A stretch of DNA of 64,000 nucleotides from Marinobacter salexigens. GTDB lineage: Bacteria; Pseudomonadota; Gammaproteobacteria; Pseudomonadales; Oleiphilaceae. Below the pieces are notes generated by a model, which had not been told where the DNA came from, did not search any database, and saw only the letters and a list, made by a program, of their open reading frames with translations. Position numbers and translations under genes: made by a program. The number at the start of each line of letters is the position of its first letter. The stretch's first letter is position 1. Below, piece by piece: positions 17,132 to 26,905 of this stretch. The stretch is taken from positions 186,001 to 250,000 of the forward strand of contig NZ_NIHC01000001.1 of the NCBI RefSeq assembly GCF_002806945.1, written 5' to 3'.

Positions 17132-17881
17132 ATGCTCAGAGGTAATTTTTTTCGTGGCCTGGGCTATCTGGGTGAGGGTTTTCACCTGATTCGCCAGCCT
17201 GGCTTACGGCTGTTTGTCGTAATTCCGCTCATCATCAATATTTTCCTCTTTGGGCTACTGTTCTATTTTCTGGGCGAACTCTTTACTGTTTTGATTGCTG
17301 CTGCCATGGGCTGGTTGCCCGACTGGGCCTGGCTGCAGGCGTTGGATTGGCTGTTCTGGATTCTGTATGGCGCGGTGATTCTGCTTATGCTGGCATACGG
17401 TTTCGTGATTGTTGCCAACCTTATAGGTTCGCCTTTTTATGGGTACTTGGCAGAACTCACGCAAAAGCATCTCACGGGCCAGGAAGTCAGTTCTGAAGAC
17501 GGCTGGGCTGCAATTATAAAAGACATCCCCCGAGCGCTTTGGCGGGAGGTGCAGAAAATTGTCTATTACCTGCCCCGGGCTTTAGGCCTGTTTATTATTG
17601 GCCTGATTCCGGTGGTCAATCTGGTGGCTGCGGTTCTATGGCTGTTATTCAACAGTTGGATGATGGCTCTGCAGTATGTGGATTATCCCGCAGATAACCA
17701 AAGGGTGAGCTTCAAGGCTTTGCGCCAGTTGCTTGCCGATACGCGGCTATCTGCTTTGGGTTTCGGGTTGCCGGTGGCATTGGCTGCCATGGTGCCCATT
17801 TTGAATCTTTTTGTGGTTCCCGCTGCTGTTTGCGGGGCAACTGCCTATTGGGTGCGCGAAAACGGCGCAACACGAAATTAA
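17132..17881 (+). CDS. cysZ: Sulfate transporter CysZ (EI24 family)
   Basis: 249 residues, near E. coli CysZ. It opens with NFFRGLGYLGEGFHLIRQPGL, and has several long hydrophobic stretches and the conserved NLIGSPFYGYLAELTQKHL at about 94-112. CysZ mediates sulfate uptake for cysteine synthesis. No other cys genes are nearby. Its stop lies 16 bp before the rapA start, so the two are probably co-transcribed. Confidence 0.9.
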   Translation: MLRGNFFRGLGYLGEGFHLIRQPGLRLFVVIPLIINIFLFGLLFYFLGELFTVLIAAAMGWLPDWAWLQALDWLFWILYGAVILLMLAYGFVIVANLIGSPFYGYLAELTQKHLTGQEVSSEDGWAAIIKDIPRALWREVQKIVYYLPRALGLFIIGLIPVVNLVAAVLWLLFNSWMMALQYVDYPADNQRVSFKALRQLLADTRLSALGFGLPVALAAMVPILNLFVVPAAVCGATAYWVRENGATRN

Positions 17882-17897
17882 AGAGGTTGGAGGTTTT

Positions 17898-20783
17898 TTG
17901 GACGCATCGGATTTTGCTATTGGTCAGCGTTGGGTTAGCCACAGTGATACAGCGCTAGGGCTGGGGATAGTTACAGATATTTCTGGTCGGCGGATTACCC
18001 TGGGTTTTCCGGCGGCCGACGAGGAGCGCACCTACGCGATTGATAACGCGCCGCTTTCGCGGATTGTGTATCAGATTGGCGAGGAAATTGAGACCTTCGA
18101 TGGCGCCAGATATCTGGTGCGGGCAGTTGAGGATCTTGGTGGTGTGCTCTTGTACCACGGGGAGCCGTTGGTGGAAGGTGACGAGCTGCCAGAGGCGGAT
18201 CTGGAGCAGATATCTGAAGTAAAACTCGCCGGTTCCGTTAATTTTTCTGCGCCCCATCAGCGCCTGTTTGCCGGCCAGTTTGATCGCAATGGCGCATTCC
18301 GCCTGCGCTACGCTACCGTGCAGCACATGGATCGGTTGCGTGCTTCGCCTGCCCGCGGGTTGATTGGAGCCCGCGCACAGCACTTGCAGCATCAGATTTA
18401 CATTGCTCATGAAGTTGCAAAGCGCCACGCACCACGGGTGCTTCTGGCAGATGAGGTTGGTCTTGGAAAAACCATCGAAGCCGGGCTTATACTGCATTAT
18501 CAGTTGCAAACCGGCCGTGCCCGACGAGCTTTGATAGTGGTGCCGGATTCGTTGATTCACCAGTGGTTGGTTGAGATGCTCCGGCGCTTCAACCTCCGCT
18601 TTTCTATTGTTGATCAAAGTCGCTACGACGCACTTAAAGACTCCGAAGACGATGTCGACGCTTTGATGAACCATATCTTCGGCGACGAGTCTTCAGTTAA
18701 TCCCTTTGAAAGCGACCAGTTGGTGCTCTGTAGCCTCGACTTCCTGGTGAATAGCCAGAAAGCCAGGGCTGACGTACTGAAGGCTGACTGGGATCTGATG
18801 ATTGTCGACGAGGCACATCACCTGGCCTGGAGTCCTGAAAGCGCAAGCCCGGAATATCAGTTGGTGGAAGAGCTTTCGGCAGTTAGCGAAGGCCTTCTGT
18901 TGCTGACAGCTACTCCCGAGCAGGTGGGCGTGGCAAGCCACTTTGCCCGTCTGAGACTGCTCGATCCTGCGCGTTTTCATGATTTGCAGGCGTTTCAGGA
19001 TGAAGAACAGCAGTACGAGGCGATTAATAGTGTAGTGCGGCGCTTGAAGGATGGAGAGTCTGATATCCGTGAGGATGACCGAAAAGCCCTGGAAGCCTGG
19101 CTGGGCGACGAGTTGGAGCAGTTGCTGAAAGGTGACTCGCCGCGGGATTCTGTTATCGATGCGCTACTGGATCGCCATGGTACAGGGCGGGTTCTTTTCC
19201 GTAATACACGGGCTGCAATTCAGGGTTTTCCAGAGCGCCGAGCCAATGCAATTCCATTGGAATGCCCAGACATGTATCAGGGGCAGGAATTTGGCTACCC
19301 CGGTCTGGCTCCGGAACAGTCGGTACCTGAAGAGCAGTGGCTTGCGGAAGATCCAAGAGTGGCCTGGCTTGAGAAAAAGCTGGCAAGTTTGCGCCCGGCT
19401 AAGGTAGTGGTAATCTGTGCTATGGCGGAAACTGCTATGGCACTGGAGCATTATCTTCAGCTCCGTGCGGGTATTCGCAGTGCTGCGTTCCATGAGCATT
19501 TGAGCCTGGTAGAGCGTGATCGCGCAGCGGCTTATTTTGCTGACAATGAACAGGGTGCTCAGGCGCTGATTTGTTCGGAGATTGGCAGTGAAGGCCGCAA
19601 CTTCCAGTTTGCCCATCATCTGGTTCTGTTTGACTTGCCTGCAAATCCGGATTTGCTTGAGCAGCGTATCGGGCGGCTTGATCGAATTGGGCAAACGGAA
19701 ACCATTGATATCCACATTCCCTATCTGCAGAACACCTCGCAAGAGGTTCAGTACCGTTGGTTTCATGAGGGGTTGAGCGCATTTACGGAAAGCTGTGCTG
19801 TGGGCGTTGCGGTTCAGGAAGCTGTTAGTGAGCAATGGAAAAACGCTCTTGAAGGCGAGTTATCAGTGCTGGATAGCCTTGTCGAAACCTCTGCTGCCGA
19901 AACGAGCCGGCTGAAAACACTGCTGCAAAATGGTCGTGATGCTCTCATCGAGCTCAACTCTTGTCGCGGAGATGTAGCCGATGAGCTGATTGCTGGCATT
20001 GAGCAGGAAGAGGGCTCAGCGCAGGTTCGGGATTACATGATGGAGGCTTTCGACATTCTTGGAGTGGATGTTGAGGATCACTCTGATTATGCCGATATTT
20101 TGCGCCCTGGCGAACAGTACCAAGCTGGCCATGTTGCCGAGCTGCCGGAAGATGGCATAACCGTTACATGGGATCGCCAGCACGCTCTTGAGCGTGAAGA
20201 CATCGCCTTCATGAGCTGGGAGCACCCAATGGTTACCGGCGTAATGGACTCGGTGACCAGTTCGGGGCTGGGTAAGGCCGCTTTGGCCAGTCTGTCGGTG
20301 AAAGCCTTGCCGCCCGGCACCTTATTGATGGAAGCCTTGTTTACTGTGCACTGCCCCGCACCGGAATCTTTGCAGTTGACCCGGTACTTGCCCGTTTCAC
20401 CCTTGCGGTTGCTGGTCGATGTGAATGGCAAGGAACTCTCTGCGGCTTTGCCTCATGATCGCCTTAACGACTTGTGCTCCAACATTCGGCGGCGTACGGC
20501 TCAGGCCGTTGTTCCGCAAATTCGGCCACAGGTAGAAACCATGGTGGATCATGTGGAACGCTTGTCTGCACCGCACTTGGAGCCGATGAAGCAAAAGGCT
20601 CTGGAACAGCTCGCCGCAAACTTTGAACCGGAGATCCGCAGGCTGGAAGCCCTGAAAAAAGTGAATCCGGCTATTCGGGATGAGGAAATTGATTATTTCC
20701 GCAATCAGCTGGACGCCGCGCGCGAAGCTATCGGGCATGCCAGTCTGGCATTGGAAGGGATTCGGGTTATCGTCACGGCGTGA
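17898..20783 (+). CDS. rapA: RNA polymerase-associated helicase-like ATPase RapA (HepA)
   Basis: 961 residues from a TTG at 17898 behind GGAGG; E. coli RapA has 968. The N-terminal region IGQRWVSHSDTALGLGIV matches the RapA RNAP-binding start. The Swi2/Snf2 motor shows motif I LLADEVGLGKTIEAGL near residue 210, DEAHHL near 310, LLLTATPEQ, and motif VI QRIGRLDRIGQ near 590. RapA recycles RNA polymerase stuck after transcription. The frame is open to 17811, but a start there would overlap cysZ and add non-RapA sequence. Confidence 0.95.
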   Translation: MDASDFAIGQRWVSHSDTALGLGIVTDISGRRITLGFPAADEERTYAIDNAPLSRIVYQIGEEIETFDGARYLVRAVEDLGGVLLYHGEPLVEGDELPEADLEQISEVKLAGSVNFSAPHQRLFAGQFDRNGAFRLRYATVQHMDRLRASPARGLIGARAQHLQHQIYIAHEVAKRHAPRVLLADEVGLGKTIEAGLILHYQLQTGRARRALIVVPDSLIHQWLVEMLRRFNLRFSIVDQSRYDALKDSEDDVDALMNHIFGDESSVNPFESDQLVLCSLDFLVNSQKARADVLKADWDLMIVDEAHHLAWSPESASPEYQLVEELSAVSEGLLLLTATPEQVGVASHFARLRLLDPARFHDLQAFQDEEQQYEAINSVVRRLKDGESDIREDDRKALEAWLGDELEQLLKGDSPRDSVIDALLDRHGTGRVLFRNTRAAIQGFPERRANAIPLECPDMYQGQEFGYPGLAPEQSVPEEQWLAEDPRVAWLEKKLASLRPAKVVVICAMAETAMALEHYLQLRAGIRSAAFHEHLSLVERDRAAAYFADNEQGAQALICSEIGSEGRNFQFAHHLVLFDLPANPDLLEQRIGRLDRIGQTETIDIHIPYLQNTSQEVQYRWFHEGLSAFTESCAVGVAVQEAVSEQWKNALEGELSVLDSLVETSAAETSRLKTLLQNGRDALIELNSCRGDVADELIAGIEQEEGSAQVRDYMMEAFDILGVDVEDHSDYADILRPGEQYQAGHVAELPEDGITVTWDRQHALEREDIAFMSWEHPMVTGVMDSVTSSGLGKAALASLSVKALPPGTLLMEALFTVHCPAPESLQLTRYLPVSPLRLLVDVNGKELSAALPHDRLNDLCSNIRRRTAQAVVPQIRPQVETMVDHVERLSAPHLEPMKQKALEQLAANFEPEIRRLEALKKVNPAIRDEEIDYFRNQLDAAREAIGHASLALEGIRVIVTA

Positions 20784-20850
20784 GGCTGTTTTTTGAGATG
20801 CCCTTAACGTAACATTTTGTAAATTGAACCATGGATGACAGAGAGACCCT

Positions 20851-23301
20851 ATGATGACTTTGATTCTGTTTTTAGTGGCGCTGGCAGGCCTGTTGATTGT
20901 TATGCGGCGTGAATCCGGCGCCAAACCTGCCATTGGCGTAATGGTAGTGGTTGGTGTTTTGTCGATGATCTTTGCATCTGGATGGTTGACACTGATTTTG
21001 TTTGTTGGCGCTGCTGTCACCGCGGCGGCGGGACTACCTGGCCTGCGCCAGGGCTGGCTGACTCCGCGTATCTTTGCCATGTTCAAAAAAGTGGCCCCCA
21101 AGGTGTCGGATACCGAGAAAGTGGCACTTGAAGCCGGCACCGTGGGTTGGGACGGTGAGCTGTTTACCGGCAAGCCGGATTGGCACAACCTGCTGATTAA
21201 TCGCCACACAGGCTTGAGCGAACAAGAGCAGGCCTTTGTAGACAACCAGTGTGAGCAGGCGATTTCTATGTGTAATGCCTGGGACATTGCGGTAGAACGC
21301 GCCGACCTTCCTAAAGAGTTGTGGGACTTCCTCAAGAAAGAAAAGTTCTTCGGAATGATCATTCCCGAAGAGTACGGTGGGCTCGGTTTCTCGGCAAAAG
21401 CCCAAACAGCCGTGCTACAGAAAATTGCCGCCAACGAAATGCTCATGGTTACCGTGGGCGTACCAAACTCCCTTGGGCCTGGCGAACTGTTGCTCAAATA
21501 CGGCACCGAAGAGCAGAAAGAACACTACTTGCCGCGCCTGGCCGATGGTCGGGAAATTCCTTGTTTTGGCCTGACCGGCACCCGTGCAGGGTCTGATGCC
21601 ACCTCGTTGCCGGATGTGGGCACCGTGTGCAAGCAGGAAATCGACGGCAAGGAAGTGATTGGTATAAAGCTGAACTTTGAAAAGCGCTGGATCACCCTGG
21701 CACCCATCGCGACGGTTGTGGGCCTCGCTTTCCGCATGTTTGACCCGGACGGTCTGCTTGGTGATACCGAAGATTTCGGCATTACCTGTGCCCTGATCCC
21801 CCGTGATACCAAGGGGATGGAAATCGGCCGCCGTCATTGCCCTATCGGAAGCCCTTTCCTGAACGGCCCAATCGTCGGCAAGGATGTGTTCATTCCACTG
21901 GATTACATTATTGGTGGTCTGGATATGGCTGGTCAGGGGTGGCGTATGCTGGTTGAGTGCCTCTCTGTTGGTCGCTGTATTACGTTGCCATCAGGCGCGG
22001 CTGGTTCTGCAGCTTATGCTGTGGGTACTGCGGGCGGATTCACCCGTATTCGCCGACAGTTCAATACCCCGGTTGCAGATATGGAAGGCGTTCAGGAGCC
22101 ACTGGCTCGAATCGCCGCTAAAACTTACATTTCCCAGGCGGCGGTTAATCACACAGCCAACATGATCGATAAGGGTGAAAAGCCTGCGGTGCCCTCTGCA
22201 ATCCTCAAATATCATTTGACGGAATTCCAGCGCAGCATTCTGGCGGATGCCATGGATGTTCACGGCGGTAAAACCGTGACCCTTGGCCCCCGTAACTATC
22301 TGGGAATCAGCTATAGCGGATCACCGGTTTCCATTACGGTAGAAGGCGCCAACATCATGACCCGCAGCCTGATGATCTTTGGCCAGGGGGCCATTCGTTG
22401 TCACCCCTATGTGCTGAAAGAGCTGGCCGCCAAGGATAATGACGATATCAATGCTTTTGATGATGCCTTCTTTGGCCACGCTGGTCTGATCTTTGGTAAC
22501 GCAGCAAGAGCCTTTACCCAGGCGCTGAGCGTCGGCCGCGCAGACGTACCCTTTGACAGCGCGAGCCGAAAGTACGCTCAGGCGGTTGCCCGCTTTAGTG
22601 CAGCGTTTGGCCTGTGCTCGGATGCCGCCATGACCACTCTTGGCAGTGAGCTGAAAATGCGCGAGCTGATCTCTGCGCGGCTGGGCGACATGCTGTCCAA
22701 TTTGTACCTTGCCTCCATGGTGCTCAAGAACTGGCATGAAACTCAGCCAGTGGAAGGTGAGAAAGAGGTGATGCAGTACAGCCTTGGCTTGCTGCTGCAT
22801 CGCACAGAAGAAGCGCTGGACGGTTTCCTGCAAAACCTGCCGAATCGTGCAGTCGCGTTGGTTCTGCGTGGGATCACTCTGCCTCTGGGCCGGCGCTGGG
22901 GTAATCCCCATGACGACCTTGCGCGCAAAACCGCCCGGTTTATATCCACCGATACGCCCATTCGTCACAAGCTGATTGCCAGCACCTGGACAACCGATGG
23001 GGACGGCTCGGTAGAGAACCCTGTAGTACGCTACAACGGCCTGTTGAAAGACTATGATAAAGCCGAGCAGCTCTACCGCAAAGCCACCAAGGCTTACGCC
23101 AAAGGCGAATTGCCGATGACTGCCTTGCGCCCGGAAGAGCGTTTCGAGGCGGCCCTGGAAGCTGAGATTTTCACCAAAGAAGAAGCCGGATTCATGCGTG
23201 ATTACGAAGCTGTTGTGCTGGAAATGCTCACCGTGGACGATTTCCCGTTTGATGAGTTCGCCCGCAACAAGGACACGGTGATTGACCACAACCCGGCGTA
23301 A
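20851..23301 (+). CDS. fadE: Acyl-CoA dehydrogenase FadE
   Basis: 816 residues, the size of E. coli FadE (814). Two hydrophobic segments occupy about residues 1-60. The acyl-CoA dehydrogenase core follows (IIPEEYGGLGFSAKAQ, CFGLTGTRAGSDATSLPD), then a long C-terminal extension typical of FadE. It performs the first, FAD-dependent step of fatty-acid beta-oxidation at the inner membrane. It sits 67 bp after rapA, and crcB follows 17 bp after the stop. Confidence 0.94.
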   Translation: MMTLILFLVALAGLLIVMRRESGAKPAIGVMVVVGVLSMIFASGWLTLILFVGAAVTAAAGLPGLRQGWLTPRIFAMFKKVAPKVSDTEKVALEAGTVGWDGELFTGKPDWHNLLINRHTGLSEQEQAFVDNQCEQAISMCNAWDIAVERADLPKELWDFLKKEKFFGMIIPEEYGGLGFSAKAQTAVLQKIAANEMLMVTVGVPNSLGPGELLLKYGTEEQKEHYLPRLADGREIPCFGLTGTRAGSDATSLPDVGTVCKQEIDGKEVIGIKLNFEKRWITLAPIATVVGLAFRMFDPDGLLGDTEDFGITCALIPRDTKGMEIGRRHCPIGSPFLNGPIVGKDVFIPLDYIIGGLDMAGQGWRMLVECLSVGRCITLPSGAAGSAAYAVGTAGGFTRIRRQFNTPVADMEGVQEPLARIAAKTYISQAAVNHTANMIDKGEKPAVPSAILKYHLTEFQRSILADAMDVHGGKTVTLGPRNYLGISYSGSPVSITVEGANIMTRSLMIFGQGAIRCHPYVLKELAAKDNDDINAFDDAFFGHAGLIFGNAARAFTQALSVGRADVPFDSASRKYAQAVARFSAAFGLCSDAAMTTLGSELKMRELISARLGDMLSNLYLASMVLKNWHETQPVEGEKEVMQYSLGLLLHRTEEALDGFLQNLPNRAVALVLRGITLPLGRRWGNPHDDLARKTARFISTDTPIRHKLIASTWTTDGDGSVENPVVRYNGLLKDYDKAEQLYRKATKAYAKGELPMTALRPEERFEAALEAEIFTKEEAGFMRDYEAVVLEMLTVDDFPFDEFARNKDTVIDHNPA

Positions 23302-23318
23302 CGGGGCGGGCCGCTGAT

Positions 23319-23699
23319 ATGTGGTTGTCCGTTCTGGCTGTGAGTGTTGGCGCCGTTGTCGGCGCTAACCTGCGCTGGTGGCTGGGGCTGTGGCTGAATG
23401 CTGGCTACCAGGCAATTCCATACGGAACCCTGGCAGCGAACCTCAGCGGCGGCTGGTTGGTTGGCTTGCTGATTGGTTACTTCAGTCAGGGTAGTTCACT
23501 GGCGCCTGAATGGCGCCTGTTCGCTATCACCGGTTTGTGTGGTGCGCTGACAACCTTTTCCACCTTCTCTCTGGAAATGCTTTCCGCGATTCAGGACGAC
23601 AAGTGGGCATTGGCCATTACTGGCATCCTTGCCCATGTGATTGGCTCTATACTCATGACTGCATTAGGTATTTACACCTTTAGTCTAATGAAAGGCTGA
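23319..23699 (+). CDS. crcB: Fluoride channel CrcB (Fluc)
   Basis: 126 residues with four membrane helices. GANLRWWLG near 15, YGTLAANLSGGWLVGLLIGY near 39-58 and GLCGALTTFSTFSLEML near 71-87 (Phe-box and Na+ site) are the Fluc signatures. The dimer exports fluoride. No fluoride riboswitch can precede it, because fadE ends 17 bp upstream, so expression seems tied to fadE. Confidence 0.94.
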   Translation: MWLSVLAVSVGAVVGANLRWWLGLWLNAGYQAIPYGTLAANLSGGWLVGLLIGYFSQGSSLAPEWRLFAITGLCGALTTFSTFSLEMLSAIQDDKWALAITGILAHVIGSILMTALGIYTFSLMKG

Positions 23700-23934
23700 T
23701 GGGTACGACTACCTACAGGATTTATTTTAAATCTACTTGGCAATCCAGTGATTCAGTAGTAGAGTGTTTTGGAAGGAAAGATTCAGCAAAGCATTTCATG
23801 AATAAGACGTACTCCGCAGTTAGTAGTGACCGTCCTGTTTTTGATCCCGCGAGTTCTGTATTTCCGTAAAACGCTGACCAGCCACATTCAGTGAATGGCA
23901 GCAGATAATATGATTGATTTCAGGAAGTTTAAGT

Positions 23935-24141
23935 ATGTCTACTACTACCGGTACTGTTAAGTTCTTCAACGAAGCAAAAGGCTTTGGCTTTATCACTCGT
24001 GAAGGCGGCCCGGACGTTTTTGTTCACTACAGCGCAATTCAGGGCAGCGGTTTCAAGACTCTGGCAGAAGGCCAGCAAGTTGAGTTCACCGTTACCCAGG
24101 GCCAGAAAGGTCCTCAGGCGGAGAACGTTACTCCTCTCTAA
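23935..24141 (+). CDS. Cold-shock domain protein, CspA family
   Basis: 68 residues from the ATG at 23935. RNP1 (KGFGFITR) and RNP2 (VFVHYSAI) are both intact, so it is a normal single CSD RNA chaperone. A 235-bp non-coding region precedes it, consistent with the long regulated 5' leaders of csp genes; I see no other gene there. A strong terminator follows 27 bp after the stop. Cold induction is not provable from sequence. Confidence 0.94.
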   Translation: MSTTTGTVKFFNEAKGFGFITREGGPDVFVHYSAIQGSGFKTLAEGQQVEFTVTQGQKGPQAENVTPL

Positions 24142-24168
24142 TCCCACTCGGATAGAGTAGTAACCGCC

Positions 24169-24199
24169 AAAAAGGCAGCTTCGGCTGCCTTTTTTCGTT
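24169..24199 (+). terminator. Intrinsic terminator of the cold-shock gene
   Basis: AAAAAGGCAGC, TTCG tetraloop, GCTGCC and a run of Ts: a textbook rho-independent terminator 27 bp after the csp stop. Confidence 0.93.
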
Positions 24200-24323
24200 G
24201 TATGGCTCGGTATTTCTGAGCAGTGGAACTGACGTGGGACATTTCAGCCAGATGCAATGAGCATTAACATTGCCTGAAGAGTCCTGATAAAGAGTGTCAC
24301 TGGGTTAAATAACCGGAGAGCTT

Positions 24324-24899
24324 ATGAAGCTGATTGGATCAACTACCTCGCCCTATGTTCGGCGCATCCGTATTCTGCTGGATGAAGAGCGTTATGAGTT
24401 TGTTAACCTCGATATTTACGGCGCTGATCGCGACGAACTCAGAAGCAACAATCCTGCACTGAAAATACCTGTGCTAATTACTGACGGGCAGGAAATATTC
24501 GACTCCCGAATCATCGCCCGTTATCTCAGTTCCAAGCAGGGCAGGGATCCGCTTACCTGGGATCAGCAAAACCAGATGACCTTGATTGATGGCGCGAATG
24601 ACTCAGCCGTTACCCTGCTGCTGGCGAAACGCTCTGGCCTGGATGTGGACGCCCCTGGCATATTGTTTTTTGATCTGCAGCGCGAACGCATTATGACCAC
24701 TCTGCGCACCCTCTCTGCTCAGGTAGAAGAAGGCCAATTTGAGGAGTGGAATTACCCTGCCATGTGCCTCTACTGCCTGGTGGACTGGCTCGATTTCCGT
24801 GATCTTGTGGACTTCTCCGGTATTGAAAGCCTGATCGCTTTTCGTGACAGTCATAAAACCCTTCCTTGGGTGGCCGAAACCGATCCGCGCCAGTCTTAA
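24324..24899 (+). CDS. Glutathione S-transferase family protein
   Basis: 191 residues. An N-terminal thioredoxin-like domain (about 1-76) has STTSPYVRRIRILLDEE and the cis-Pro strand ALKIPVLITDG, followed by an all-helical C-terminal half. The Ser of TTSPY replaces Cys at the active position. It could be a detoxifying GST or an SspA-like protein; the substrate is unknown. It has its own upstream region and a hairpin 20 bp downstream. Confidence 0.88.
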   Translation: MKLIGSTTSPYVRRIRILLDEERYEFVNLDIYGADRDELRSNNPALKIPVLITDGQEIFDSRIIARYLSSKQGRDPLTWDQQNQMTLIDGANDSAVTLLLAKRSGLDVDAPGILFFDLQRERIMTTLRTLSAQVEEGQFEEWNYPAMCLYCLVDWLDFRDLVDFSGIESLIAFRDSHKTLPWVAETDPRQS

Positions 24900-24918
24900 G
24901 CTCGAGCTGCTAGTATAA

Positions 24919-24942
24919 AGGTGCCCTTGGAATCGGGCACCT
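24919..24942 (+). terminator. Likely terminator after the GST gene
   Basis: Eight-base-pair stem AGGTGCCC/GGGCACCT with an 8-nt loop, 20 bp after the stop. The following pyrimidine-rich stretch contains TTGTTTTC rather than a clean T-run. Confidence 0.55.
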
Positions 24943-25009
24943 GCCTCCTCTTGTTTTCTACGCCTCTTTTTTGCTTTTTTACTCCTGACGATTCTTTGAT
25001 GAACTGCGC

Positions 25010-25043
25010 TTGTCGTAATTTGATATGGCGTTGTCGCAATTTG
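25010..25043 (+). promoter_or_regulatory. Tandem 13-bp repeat upstream of phoD, possible degenerate PhoB sites
   Basis: TTGTCGTAATTTG (25010-25022) and TTGTCGCAATTTG (25031-25043) repeat with a 21-bp period, about two helical turns. TTGTCG resembles the CTGTCA half-site, and two tandem Pho boxes would give a 22-bp period. The repeat lies 105 bp before the phoD start. It may be a PhoB site or serve another regulator. Confidence 0.35.
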
Positions 25044-25148
25044 GCAGTGCGTTATTCGTTCAAGCGGACTAGTTTCTAAGTTGGCACCCGCAGGTGTGTT
25101 TCGGGCACCGTTTGCTCGGGCTCAAGGAATTCAAAGGACGATATAACA

Positions 25149-26903
25149 ATGACAAAACTTACGAGGCGGGACTTCCTGAAAGCGTCCGCTATGGGCATGG
25201 GCGCAGTGGTTGTCTCAACTGGCTTGGCCGGCTGTGTGTTTGATAGTGATGATAAGCGCGCGACTGATTTTACTCACGGTGTTGCAAGTGGCGACCCACT
25301 GGCAAACGGAGTGGTTCTCTGGACACGAGTGGTGCCAGAAAGGGATTTTGAAAAGCCGGTCAGTGTTGCTTGGGAAGTGGCAACTGATGCGGGTTTCGAG
25401 CAGCTGGTGCACTCCGGCACGGCTGAGGCCAAAAATGCCCACGACTTTACCGTGAAGGTAGATGTGCGTGGACTGACCCCGGCACAGACGTATTACTACC
25501 GGTTTCACACTGCCGACAGCCAGTCTCCTGTGGGCACGACGCTAACCTTGCCAGAGGGCAATGTGGATTCGGTTCGGCTTGCGGTGGTGTCCTGTGCTAA
25601 CTACCCCGCAGGCTATTTCAACGTTTATCGTGAGCTCAGCAAGCGCAATGATCTGGATGCAGTTGTGCACCTGGGCGATTACATCTATGAGTACAGTAGT
25701 GAGGCTGGCAGTTATGCAGCGGCAGATGCTGCAGCACTGGGCCGCACCTTCCCTGCGGATAATGATCTTGAGCTGATCAAGCTGAAGGATTACCGCCGCC
25801 GTTATGGAATTTACCGCAGTGATGCCGACCTCCAGGCGCTGCACCAGAAAGTGCCGTTTATTGTGGTTTGGGATGACCATGAAATCGCTAACGACGCTTG
25901 GGAGAATGGCGCAGAAAACCATAGTGCCGATGAAGGAGATTATGGCGTCCGCAAGCTTGAAGCCTTGCAGGCGTTTTTCGAGTGGATGCCTATCCGTCCG
26001 GTCATTAAAGGCAATGACGAGGCGATTTTCCGCACCTTCAGCTTCGGGAATCTGGTGGATCTGCATATGTTGGATACCCGGCATATGGGGCGGGATGAGC
26101 AGCTGGACTATATGGACTACTTTTCCTCTGGCGGCAGCCTCAACCAGGCCCAGTTCATTGCGGATGTAGGAAGCACCAGCCGCACATTGTTGGGCGCCGA
26201 ACAGCTGCTCTGGCTGAAAGCTTCCCTGGGTTACTCCACAGCCACCTGGCAGGTGTTGGGACAGCAGATACTGATGGGGCGGATGAATCTCCCGGCGGAG
26301 TTGTTGGTTGCTATTGCGACCCAGGATCCAGAGAAGCTTGCCGGTTTACCGCAGACTCTTGCAGAGCTTGCGGAACTCAAAGGGCGTAAGCTGGCTGATG
26401 ATCCCACGCTCACGGAAGTCGAACTGGGACGTATAAATACCGTTGCCCCCTATAATCTGGACGCTTGGGATGGCTACCAATATGAGCGTGAGGTTGTACT
26501 GGGTACGGCCAAGCAGCTGGATAAAAACCTTGTAGTACTGGCCGGCGATACCCACAACGCCTGGGCTAACAACCTGAGAGATGGATACGGTGATCAGATT
26601 GGTGTGGAGTTCGCGGCAGCCTCGGTATCGTCGCCCGGACTCGAAGAATACCTAGGGCTACCGGAAGAACTGATCGGTGGCGCTGAGGGTGGAATCGGCC
26701 TGCTGGTAGACGATCTGGAATACCTGAACATCAATCAGCGCGGATACATGCTGGCCACCTTTACCGCTGATGAAGCCAGGGCCGACTGGTACTTTGTCGA
26801 TACCATCAAATCCCGTGATTACGCCATCGACACTACCCGCAGCGCAAGCCGAAGAGTCCGGCCCGGTGAAGGTAACCGCCGCGTGGAGTCTGTTCCCGGC
26901 TGA
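25149..26903 (+). CDS. phoD: Alkaline phosphatase D (PhoD), Tat-exported
   Basis: 584 residues. The twin-arginine signal LTRRDFLKASAMGMG is followed by LAGC, a lipobox, so the enzyme may be an anchored lipoprotein. The PhoD N-domain covers about 40-135; the metallophosphatase has VVHLGDYIYEY near 180, WDDHEIANDAWENG near 241 and LAGDTHNAW near 463. PhoD phosphomonoesterase/diesterase releases phosphate from organic esters outside the cytoplasm. A tandem repeat upstream may place it under PhoB. Confidence 0.9.
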   Translation: MTKLTRRDFLKASAMGMGAVVVSTGLAGCVFDSDDKRATDFTHGVASGDPLANGVVLWTRVVPERDFEKPVSVAWEVATDAGFEQLVHSGTAEAKNAHDFTVKVDVRGLTPAQTYYYRFHTADSQSPVGTTLTLPEGNVDSVRLAVVSCANYPAGYFNVYRELSKRNDLDAVVHLGDYIYEYSSEAGSYAAADAAALGRTFPADNDLELIKLKDYRRRYGIYRSDADLQALHQKVPFIVVWDDHEIANDAWENGAENHSADEGDYGVRKLEALQAFFEWMPIRPVIKGNDEAIFRTFSFGNLVDLHMLDTRHMGRDEQLDYMDYFSSGGSLNQAQFIADVGSTSRTLLGAEQLLWLKASLGYSTATWQVLGQQILMGRMNLPAELLVAIATQDPEKLAGLPQTLAELAELKGRKLADDPTLTEVELGRINTVAPYNLDAWDGYQYEREVVLGTAKQLDKNLVVLAGDTHNAWANNLRDGYGDQIGVEFAAASVSSPGLEEYLGLPEELIGGAEGGIGLLVDDLEYLNINQRGYMLATFTADEARADWYFVDTIKSRDYAIDTTRSASRRVRPGEGNRRVESVPG

Positions 26904-26905
26904 TG

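Noticed and set aside
17811..17897. Upstream start of RapA
   Set aside because: It lies inside cysZ, and the residues do not resemble RapA, whereas TTG 17898 gives the expected N-terminus and length.
23302..23318. Fluoride riboswitch before crcB
   Set aside because: Only 17 bp separate fadE and crcB, too short for the aptamer.
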